From Temnopleurus reevesii (taxonomy: Eukaryota; Echinodermata; Echinoidea; Temnopleuroida; Temnopleuridae): a DNA stretch of 37,206 nt. A program made the translations under genes and the position numbers. Positions 13,601-25,600 of the stretch are shown here, in pieces. Under the pieces are notes generated by a model. The model was not told the DNA's origin. It made no database searches and saw only the letters and a list, made by a program, of their open reading frames with translations. Every line of letters starts with the position of its first letter. Position 1 is the stretch's first letter. The stretch lies in NCBI GenBank assembly GCA_036244855.1, contig BQKZ01000649.1, forward strand, positions 85,172 through 122,377, written 5' to 3'.

Positions 13601-16600
13601 AAAGTGAACATATTGATGTAATGAATAATATAGTGAGGCTTCCATTAGAGGATTTTTCATTGAATATTATATAAATATCTCAGATGCAAGTAACGGGTAA
13701 TTTTGTGACTACAGAAATTTTTGATTATCTTCCTTAAATCTGATTTTCTGTCCCATAATTGTTCAATATCTTTGAATAGTTAGTTAGTTGATTTATTTGT
13801 TATTTTCAATGATTCTTAAAAACAGGAAATTGATGTCTCGACCTACATTGTGTATGTGTGTAATCACTAACTGTTTCCATTCATTAATCTCATGCACATA
13901 GTAATCATCTATCAACATCTGTTTCTGTAATATGGCTCTTAATTATGTTTTGATTATCTTTTACCAGTAACCTGCTCCACGGGATATTGGAGGACCAGTT
14001 TGCTTGTTTCCTGGTTCTACCTAACAGAATTCCAATTACTCTCATGAATACAGTTGACATCAATGAGCTCAAGTACCCTATGCCCAAGGTGAGACTGGAC
14101 TTACTGCTAGAAATGAGTAAATGGTTGTATAATGACTCAACATTGTGATACCTATGGGTTTTTTTTTCATGATTTAACCAAGGAAATTTTACAGCTGGAA
14201 TAACATCTCTTTGAATTAGATTCCATGCCGCATCTTAAAGAATGACAAAAATGCTGGCAAATATGTGCTTCCTAAAACACTTCACCAGGACGGAGAACAA
14301 TCACTAAACGCGTTGCTAGAATAGCCATTATTCGTTAACAATAACGAAGGTTTTATTGTGATGGTAATTATATATCAGGTTTTCGCTGAACAAGTACCGC
14401 ACATGAATAAGCACACAGAGATAGGGTTATATTTGGTACCAGCGACCAGAATTTGCAAGACTTAAAACAATGATTTCTGCAAGTGGGCATTATTGGGCAC
14501 GAATGGCCTTAAGGTATTTGATAGAACAATATGTTAATAAATAGATATAAAAAATACAACGATCGGAAGTAATCGGAACACACTTAAATCTGTAGCAAAA
14601 AGAGTCCATGTAAATTACAGTTTCTTAGCTATATCTCAATAAATAATTAACAGTGAGACTTGTAGATTAAGATTATGTTCCAAAATTATTATTAATACAA
14701 CTGCACATTTGTAACTTGTGTGCACTTGTACCTTAAATTTACTGCGCATCCTAAATTTTTAGATCGGTTGATATCTTAAAATCACTCAAGTCATATTTGG
14801 CGGCATGGAATTTCGGACATTAAAGTATCGCCCTATGTAATAATTGTTCATCGTTTAAATTTGACCAGGTGTATCACATTCATGACTCTGAGTTGTCGCT
14901 CCATTCATGACACCTCCCTGATTTAACATTGTGATACCTATATTATTCTTTGACAATCCTATGGCTAGTGTTTTATTTTCACTTAAATTTGTTTGCTATG
15001 TGAGTGATCAACCATACCCCATTTTATCTGTATGATTAATGTAATTGAACTATGATTATTTCATGTTGTATATGAGATTGAATTCAGATCTGTCCTCCAG
15101 AAGGATTCCCTTGAAAATAAATTTGAAGTTCCAATCCATCTGAGATTGTATAAGTTTTATGGACACCACGGATAACAATGAATGCAATCTTTGTAACTCC
15201 TACAGTATAAAGATGGTACCTTTTGTGATGATTTTTTTTTTATAGATATTCAAGAAGATTAATTATCTTTTTAGACTACCATTGGATGAACAGTATATAG
15301 ATATTTATATGTAAAGTGTGTTTGGGATAAATCTTTTTGGCTATCCTTCTCTACTGTTTCTATGTTACATTCTCCTTTCTCCCTGTTTTTATTGTATTTG
15401 TCATTCAGGGTGTATTGCGTATAACAGCGGTAGAAGCAAGGAATCTGGTCAGAGCTGATATTGGTCTACTCAAGAAGGGCAAATCTGATCCCTACTTGGT
15501 CATCAATGGTAAATCTTGATTTGTATAAAACACTGGTTAGAGTTATTCTGGGTGCATTTTACAAAACCGGAATTCATAGATTAGTCAAATATGTTTGACC
15601 TTCTTTCAGTGTAGAGTAGAAGCTTGATTTAAACATGAATTTTTTAGTTAGAACTGGTTAGTCAGTTAAAATGGTTGTTTATTTTTTTGTTACTTGATTG
15701 CGACTGCTTTTATTTGAAATCTTTGGTTTTTAAATTGTGAACTTTACACTCCTTTTGCTATACAGTTTTATTATTTTTTGTGCTGTTACAGTTGGAATGC
15801 AGAAGTTCAAGACCAAAGTGATCAACAACAACCTCAATCCTAAATGGAATCAGACGTTTGAGGTGAGTCATTTCAAATTTTATATCATATAAGCATTTTA
15901 AATTTATTATAATTTTGGCCGCATTTCTATTTTTTAATACGAATGATATATTTCTATATTAGCAATGCATATACCGGATTAGATATGTTTAAAAATATAG
16001 ATGATTATGCCAAAAATTCACTTCATTTGTGACATTATATCCCTCACCAGATGAATCCAATACCTTTAATTTGATGTAAGTAATTAAAACAGCTAATCAG
16101 AACCCTTCCTTTTGTTAATTCTGGATGAACAACTGAGAACGTTACTAATTTTCTTTCAGGCTCTAGTGTATGAGGAGCACGGACAGACTTTAGATGTGGA
16201 TTGATGGGATGAGGATCCAGGAAGTAAAGATGATCCTCTTGGAAAGTGAGTCTAAATTACAACTATAAGTGTTTCGAATCAATAGTACATCTAGGAAGAT
16301 ACATTGCATGTGTGGAGTCAGAAAACATTTATAATTGTGATGTGTGAAACATTTCCTTTGTTTGTTTTTTTTTATATTATTCCTTTTTTCTTGGACTAAT
16401 TTCTTTTTTGTTCTATGATAATTAGACATATTGGATTGAATACATGGTAATTATTAATCTGAAAATTAAATACAGTCTGTAAAAATATGTTTTATCAAAC
16501 ATGTTACACCAACAAAACATTACCATATTGATACTTTTAGATGACTGAAAAAGTGTGATGTAAGGTTGTAACTTCTGAATATGATTTTACCTTTTTAAAC

Positions 16601-19600
16601 ATTCCAACTTGAAGTCAGCTTTAATATTCATACTCTCTTCAATATCATTATTTGATTTAAATCAATTTAAAGTTGTATTCCACTTTATTAATGAAAAATA
16701 GTTATTCACCTAAATGTGTGAGGTTGTTTCTTTTTATTAATTATTCTTAATTTCATAATTCTTTTCAGTTTGAGCATTGACATCCACTACATCTCCAAGA
16801 TGGGAAGCTTTGATTCTGTGAGTGAAAGCAGCGATTTGAAATTTTTTGTTTTTAATAATTATTTGATAAATGGTTGTACTTCATTCTAAAAATAGACTAA
16901 AGAGTTGGGAAGTTTTTATTATAGATGAGTAAAGTAAACTAGTGTGAAAAGTATTAATGGTATTACTTTTCCTCTTCAAAAAATGAATGTGCTTTTAATA
17001 AACTTGTGGATGACAAGTACTTTAGTGTGACCATTGATATTTCCAATTCAATCAGAATAATGTTCTTTAAACATTTGCATAAAGGGTGATGAATGGGAAG
17101 ATTTGTACATGCTAAATTTTTTTTCTCTCACTTTGTAAAGTTAATCATAAAACATGTGTTGTAAAATGGAACTTTTTTTTGTAGTGCATTAGAGATTGCA
17201 TTGATTCCAAATGGAGACATATGGATCATCCTGTATACAAGGAGACCATGGTGTAGAACAAGAAATATCAATATACGATCATTTGTATTTTATTTTACCC
17301 GGGGGAGATGAAATATTCAGACTTTCCTATTCCTATTGGACAGGAAAATATGATGTATGATCATTAAGAACTCCTGTTTTAACAGTATTTTCTCACTTTT
17401 TTCATCAGTATTTTTTTCTTTCTGAAAGTTTGGATGGTTGTCTGTAAGTGTCTTGAGAAGAGGTTTGTTATGAGAATATCTCTCTTTGTTTGTCATTTTA
17501 GTGGTTGCCTCTGGAAGACATCAAACATGGAGATCTCCATCTTCACCTGGAATGGCTAGTACCATCAGAGAACTTTGATATCATCCATGATGTAAGATTG
17601 CAATTCCTCTTCGTCTTAATGTGTTAAATGGGAATTAATTCTCTACAGAGTGTTTACTCCTAACTGATTATGGTTCATCAGACACCTGACATTTGTATAA
17701 CCCACCTTATGACCCAAGGAATAGTGAGTCATTTGTCTACTGTGGGTCAGATCTTGCTACTCCACAAGGCACCTGTGTGTCTAATCAATGACGGACCATT
17801 TTAGGTAATGACTTACACCATCATCAAATTCATGACACACTGCTTAGGGACTTGTAAAATTAAGGCATGTAGATATTGCCGCACCCACTCAAAGTGACTA
17901 AAACTTGATGGACCTCAATGCTACATTATGATGCATCAAACTGCCTCCTGTGTCACTAATTTGATGCAAATGACCCAACCATGATGCCCCTATCCAAGGG
18001 GTGATAGGTTGTAACATACAAATGACAGTTGTATTATACAACATGTGTTATCTGCACTGAGTTAAGATTGCCTACATCTATTGCACAACTACAAAGCTGA
18101 GTACTATCAACTAAAAACCATACTCAAAGTCATACAATTTATAAAAAGGCAAACTGTGAAACAATAATTTTTATATAAAAAAATGTGCAATCTGAGTTGG
18201 TTCTATATGGATTGCCCCATTTTATATTCACAATAATTAATAGTTAACAATAGAAAGCACCCTCATAATGACAACCCAGACTTATCTTCTACTTATATCG
18301 AATTCATAAAATAATGTTGTGAATTTAATCTTTATTTCATTCTTTTCACTTGTGATTGTTTGAGCAGCAAGTAGCAGACTGTCTGCAGGTGTCTACACCA
18401 ACCTCAGAGAAGCTTCATTCCTGTGCCCTGCTAGTCGTCAAACTCGACTCCGCCAAGGACCTCCCGGTAATGCATTCTTAAAACCAATCTATTTGCAAAT
18501 TATTAATATCTTCTCAAATGGGTCTAACGTTATACTAATAAGAGGAATATATATCCTTGTATTTCGTGGAAATCTTGGTAAGAATGCATGTTTCTAATAC
18601 GATCTCGGTTCGGATTGAAAATGTGTCTTTTTTCAAAATCTGATCTGCATAGGGTAATTGGTCACATAATCTTCAATGTAGCAAAGTTCAATGCCAGGAT
18701 GTCATTACAGGTATGACACTGTTGTTGAATAAAGAATAATACCATATCGGTTTATGCCTATAAGATGAATGCAATTTAAATAGAGCAGTCCACTCTATGT
18801 ATTTTGTCTACAGAAAAAGTCAGTAGTAAGAGTAATACCAGGTGTAGTGAGTATATTTAATTTTTTCCCATCATGACTGATTATTCAAAAGATATCCATC
18901 TTTGCAAGCATTTTCATCGAATCTCATCATTTTTTAACTAACATTTGCAATGTGAAAAAAGTTACAAATTCTCATCATGTGTTTTAAACTAAAAAGAAGT
19001 TTGCTTCATTATGGGGTATTTCTTTTTGGGACAAAAATTATTTGTGTTTTCTTTTATTTTTGCAAAAAAAAAATGTTTTTCATTAAAATAAAAACTATGC
19101 TTCAATATACATACCAAACCATTGGTGCAGAAATGATTGATTATAATGATTAAAGAGAGAAAAGATATCAGGGTGTATCCTTTGAGCCCTATGAACTTAA
19201 AATTTCCTCAACATGTATTTGCTTTGTTTACTTATCATATGGATTGATTAGGGTCCATGTCTGAAGGGAAAACTGATTTTGCTTTGGGATGAGATCATAT
19301 AATCATACTTGTTCAATTTCAAGATCATTGGTGCAGTGAATAGCATTAGTGTATGGAGTTATATGCTGCTGATGATTCATTTAATGATCATTTCCTTCAT
19401 TTCAATGAGAAATTTGCCAAGTTGAGATTATAAAACAATTTTTTTTAAATAAATGGTAAAAATGTTTTACCTAAAGAAATAAGTAAATACCTATTGCTAC
19501 GGGGAATAGTGTTCCCAGTAATACCAGATTTGAAAAAAAAAGGTTGTCACACTTATAAGGGATTAAGAATATTGTGTTTTGACTTGCTATTTAGATCTTG

Positions 19601-22600
19601 AACTGAATATGGATAGTTTTTGCTCTATTTGAATCACACATAAACTTGCCACCATGCATATTTATGTTTTTTTTTCTTCAATCTTGTCAAATGCATGGCA
19701 TTCTGTTTTTAATGTTCGTGTTTTATCTTCAAAATGAAATCAAATAATTGACCGTTTATCATTCTTAAGGGTAACATGATATATTGAATTCAGGCTTCTA
19801 AGAATATCATTCAAATTCCCTGCTGCTTATATATGTAATTTGGTATTTAATCAGATTATTTATTTTCACCAAAAATCATGAATCAAAGGCATAATATGTA
19901 ATGCTGCTAAAGCTTTGCAAATTGGTATACTGTTTTTTTATCATGATTGTATGAACATTAATCATACTTTTTATTGTTTTTACCATTGAAAAAAAAATTA
20001 TTGTCATTAATGTTTAGCCCTCTATTATTATTTTGTAGCAACCCCCCGCCCATGAAAATACACACATGAAACAATTCATGATATAAAGGGATAATCGTAA
20101 CTGAGCGTTCTGAAATAAATGTTTAGTATTTTTAGCGTTCTGACTTTGTTTGAGTATGTTAGTTTCACTGTTTGTTACTTTGAATGTTATTGATGCTTGT
20201 CTTTTCATCATTTATTCTTTAAAGTTTGTTTTGAGTTTATCAAAAGACTATGTCTGGGCTAAAAAAATCTTGTATCAATTAAAAACAGAAAATTCAGAAT
20301 AACAGACCAGAAATAAATATTTTATAGTGATATTTTCATGGACATTGGCAACTTTTAGTCACGTGTATGATGATGTATTGCATTTCTCTATTATTACATT
20401 TTGTAATTTGTTTTTATGAATTCATTTTAACCTGTGAATGCATTTTTTTAATAATAAAAAAGGCTGAATTAATAAATGTATTGGCACCCATGAATTTATC
20501 AACATTAATTTTACATACAAGATTTTTCTGGCCCCACACCCAGTCTTTAATATTTTGAAATTATTTGGAATTGATTCAGATTGTGGACGTTTTTAATAAA
20601 TAAAAATATTTTAAAATATTTAATCGGTAAATAAATCTCATAATGTTAGTTGAAAATAAAATCATACTATGCCTTGTGGAATAAGTAAATAATTACATTT
20701 AATAATTTAAGCCAACACTGCCAGAGCATTTCATGGTAGAAAAAAACAGGGAATGCTATCTTCCCTCAACTTTGATCTTCGAAACTATTTTGCACGAAGA
20801 TTGCCAAGGAAGTTCTGCAACGTCCAATTCCATTTTCCACTAATAAATTGTTTGCTTCCTTAACATAGATAAATAGTGTGTAATTGAACGGAATAATTTT
20901 GATTTAATTTACCTCTAGGTGTCGTCGAGATCAACCAGTATGCCAAGTCCTGTTTGTACCTTGAAGGTTGGCCAGACTACACAGAAAAGTCATGTAAGTA
21001 TATCATGGAGTTTCATTATATACAGATTTCATTGAACATGGGACATTATTTTTTTTTTAATATTTATTTGGCAATTCAAAATAGTTACAGTGCAAGCAAA
21101 AGATACAAAGATTTGAAAATTTAGGCATATGATAAATAATTTAGATCTGCAGTTGGTTCGAGAGGGCTGCCAGGACGTGGAAAAGGAGAATGTAATCTCT
21201 ATGACTGTCAGGTTTTCAATCCCAACCCATTCAACTAAATGCAGGTAAAACAACAAGACTGCAGCGGTAAAATTAAAATATTAAAAATCAACGTACTAAG
21301 CTCAGCATGAGATGGATGTTGCAAATAATTTACAATTTGTTGCAAATCACTTTGATATAAATCACAGTCTGCACTCTTGCATTAATCAATTACAGTTATT
21401 GGCCAGTGCATTGCACTATAATTTGCAGTTGATTGAACTTTTATCTAACATCTTAGAAGCTTAGCTCATGGAAAATTATTTTTGGTTAAGGTCTAATACT
21501 TTTGACTGAATGTTTTCTGTTGTATTTTGGGGGATTAAGCTTAGGAAATGACACTTAAAGATTGAAGAATTTCATAATTTTCTTGTCATTAAATATGAAC
21601 TGATCAGTGATCGTTGTTTGTTATTGTTTTAGGTCCAGCTGAAGACAGTACGCCCTGTGTGGGAAGAGACCTACCATTTCCTTGTTATGAATCCTGCATT
21701 GCAATCCCTTGATATAGAGGTGAGAGATGATTTTCCATTATACCATATGAAACATTTAAAAAATAATTATACATGCCTAATGGAGTGTCTTGCCATTATG
21801 TNAAAATACACACATGAAACAATTCATGATATAAAGGGATAATCGTAACTGAGCGTTCTGAAATAAATGTTTAGTATTTTAAGCGTTCTGACTTTGTTTG
21901 AGTATGTTAGTTTCACTGTTTGTTACTTTGAATGTTATTGATGCTTGTCTTTTCATCATTTATTCTTTAAAGTTTGTTTTGAGTTTATCAAAAGACTATG
22001 TCTGGGCTAAAAAAATCTTGTATCAATTAAAAACAGAAAATTCAGAATAACAGACCAGAAATAAATATTTTATAGTGATATTTTCATGGACATTGGCAAC
22101 TTTTAGTCACGTGTATGATGATGTATTGCATTTCTCTATTATTACATTTTGTAATTTGTTTTTATGAATTCATTTTAACCTGTGAATGCATTTTTTTAAT
22201 AATAAAAAAGGCTGAATTAATAAATGTATTGGCACCCATGAATTTATCAACATTAATTTTACATACAAGATTTTTCTGGCCCCACACCCAGTCTTTAATA
22301 TTTTGAAATTATTTGGAATTGATTCAGATTGTGGACGTTTTTAATAAATAAAAATATTTTAAAATATTTAATCGGTAAATAAATCTCATAATGTTAGTTG
22401 AAAATAAAATCATACTATGCTTTGTGGAATAAGGAAATAATTACATTTAATTTAAGCCAACACTACCAGAGCATTTCATGGTAGAAAAAAACAGGGAATG
22501 CTATCTTCCCTCAACTTTGATCTTCGAAACTATTTTGCACGAAGATTGCCAAGGAAGTTCTGCAACGTCCAATTCCATTTTCCACTAGTAAATTGTGTGC

Positions 22601-25600
22601 TTCCTTTACGTAGATAAATAGTGTGTAATTGAACGGAATAATTTTGATTTAATTTACCTCTAGGTGTCGTCGAGATCAACCAGTATGCCAAGTCCTGTTT
22701 GTACCTTGAAGGTTGGCCAGACTACACAGAAAAGTCATGTAAGTATATCATGGAGTTTCATTATATACAGATTTCATTGAACATGGGACATTATTTTTTT
22801 TTTAATATTTATTTGGCAATTCAAAATAGTTACAGTGCAAGCAAAAGATACAAAGATTTGAAAATTTAGGCATATGATAAATAATTTAGATCTGCAGTTG
22901 GTTCGAGAGGGCTGCCAGGACGTGGAAAAGGAGAATGTAATCTCTATGACTGTCAGGTTTTCAATCCCAACCCATTCAACTAAATGCAGGTAAAACAACA
23001 AGACTGCAGCGGTAAAATTAAAATATTAAAAATCAACGTACTAAGCTCAGCATGAGATGGATGTTGCAAATAATTTACAATTTGTTGCAAATCACTTTGA
23101 TATAAATCACAGTCTGCACTCTTGCATTAATCAATTACAGTTATTGGCCAGTGCATTGCACTATAATTTGCAGTTGATTGAACTTTTATCTAACATCTTA
23201 GAAGCTTAGCTCATGGAAAATTATTTTTGGTTAAGGTCTAATACTTTTGACTGAATGTTTTCTGTTGTATTTTGGGGGATTAAGCTTAGGAAATGACACT
23301 TAAAGATTGAAGAATTTCATAATTTTCTTGTCATTAAATATGAACTGATCAGTGATCGTTGTTTGTTATTGTTTTAGGTCCAGCTGAAGACAGTACGCCC
23401 TGTGTGGGAAGAGACCTACCATTTCCTTGTTATGAATCCTGCATTGCAATCCCTTGATATAGAGGTGAGAGATGATTTTCCATTATACCATATGAAACAT
23501 TTAAAAAATAATTATACATGCCTAATGGAGTGTCTTGCCATTATGTTTGATTTCCATGTCATGAAAATATCATAATTAACATGTATGGTTCAGCTACTTC
23601 CAAACATGGGGAAAGAGAAAAAGTGTTTTGACTAAACTTTTCAAGAACTGAAATAAGGTTCATTTGGTTCAATTTATATTATGCACATACTTTTAGACCT
23701 CTTGTCTAAAAATACAATATACCTGAAGTAACATTGGTAATGTGATGTATATTTTAAGTTACAACCGATTGAACCCTCATAATCTAGAAGTATGTGGCCA
23801 CACACCATTCTATGATAAGATAATGTGATTTAGTAACACATGGGCAGCTAAGATGAGACCTATTTTTACTAGCCAAAGCCTCACATTTACTGGACACTGA
23901 TCAATTTTATACCTCTGCCACCGTAGGGTGGTGTTGGAGGCATTATGTTTTGGGGTTGTCCGTCCGTGCGTCTGTCAATTGAAGACCTGTTACTGTGATA
24001 ACTTCAGAACCGTTTAAATAATTTTTACCAAATTTGGATCAAACATGTATAAGCATGTTAAGATTGGACTTTGGATTTAGTAGGTCAAAGGTCAATTGTC
24101 ACAGGGCCCAAAACTTGGCTTAAATGCATTTAGCATTGGCTCACATTTAATTCAGAGACCCTTGTGTACCCTTGTAATGATTTTATTCTATATTCGACAA
24201 TAATAGTAACAAGAAAGATTGTTCAATGATCTGGATTTTGGATAAAAGGTATATTCAATGCTAGGAGAAAAAAAGAAGTGAATGGCTTGTCATGATGGCA
24301 ATATGAACTATAAAAGTATAAATAATATGCATTCCAAATATTATTACAGAGGTATTTACAATTAGTCATTTAAGAATGATTGTTTTGTGTATTTTATCTT
24401 CAGGTGACAGATAACAAGAAAGGAAACAAACTTGGTACTTTGAGTGTACCTTTGAAAGAGATTCTGCTGTGTCCAGAGATGGTGCTTGAACAACCATTTA
24501 AATTGAGTAACTCAGGCCCACAGAGTAGCATGGTGCTCAAGCTGTGTTTGAGGGTAAGTCTATCATTGGATGAGCATTTATTATTAAAACCAAGTACCTC
24601 TGGTTCACAGGGTAGCATCACACTCTGTATTTGTGGAAGTATTTACATTATCATTGTGTCAATGTGATGGATTTGTTGTTTAGTTTTCTTTCATGAAAGT
24701 GAGGATACCTTGCTAAAGTACATCATGTGCCAGAAAAAAATACATATAATCATCTAATATTTATCTAATATTCGGTTTCTGAATGTCACATTTTGAGTTA
24801 ACAAACAAATATCTCATTTTTCTTACCAGGCTCTGGAGAAAGCACAAGCAAGAGAAGAGGGTCCGTTTGAACCTATGTCTGCCCTGGTTAGTATCTATTG
24901 CAAATCATTCACAAAGTGAACAGTGCATTCTGATTAGCTCACAGTCTATGCTTTTACACTTTTGCACACATTAAATATTTTGATTTGCCAGCCCTGATCA
25001 ACTGCAAATTTCACTCAATTGAAAATTTCTTACAACACCCCGTTTGAAGTACAAGAATAACTCATTTACTTAGTGAAAGAAGACAAATTCACACACATCA
25101 ACACATTGATGAGCAAAGGAATCATAAATTTCTACTTGACTACGAAAAAGGGTTTTGTAATATATACAACCTTATTACTTTTTTTTTGGGGGGGGGTTCA
25201 AGTAAATTTATTTGTTTGTATCTACTACTGTAGATAGAATCAGAGGAGGTTTTCTGTGATCATTCATTTTCTTGTACATCTTTGTACAGTATGCATGCTT
25301 CCTTTTGGTAGGAATGACATACAGCACTTTGCATGTACAGTATCATTATGAGTGCGTTATCCGAAGTAACAAAATGACTCTTCTCTTGTATTCCTTGTAG
25401 TCCAAGAACCAGGTAATAGAAGATGAGGACGATGGATGCACGAATACTGCAGAGAACACTGACAACCAGAAGGAGAAGAGCTCAGATGCTCCAGCAGCAG
25501 CTGATGTGACGGTTAATGGGCCAGATGATGAGGAGGGGGCTTCTACAAGTCAGACAGGATCCCCACCCCCTAATGGTAACTCCCCTGGGGTGGGGGATGG

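Larger units (their letters stand above)
20055..21801 (+). repeat. Direct repeat, copy 1 (1747 bp, exons 15-16)
   Basis: Same sequence as 21803-23546 apart from about eight substitutions and a 3-bp indel that I could see, all within the left half (20128 to about 20865). The right 930 bp, including both exons, looks identical. It ends at the N. Confidence 0.95.
21803..23546 (+). repeat. Direct repeat, copy 2 (1744 bp, exons 15-16)
   Basis: Begins with the base after N, matching position 20055, and ends where copy 1 stops (TTATGT). After that the sequence continues into intron 16 without interruption. Confidence 0.95.

Noticed and set aside
18362..18367. NAGNAG alternative acceptor (GAGCAG) at exon 14
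   Set aside because: GAG acceptors are rarely used; at most one Gln would be added, so it is noted but not annotated as a variant.
20014..23001. Paired identical open frames on both strands
   Set aside because: They appear twice only because of the 1.75-kb direct repeat; none corresponds to the E-Syt frame.
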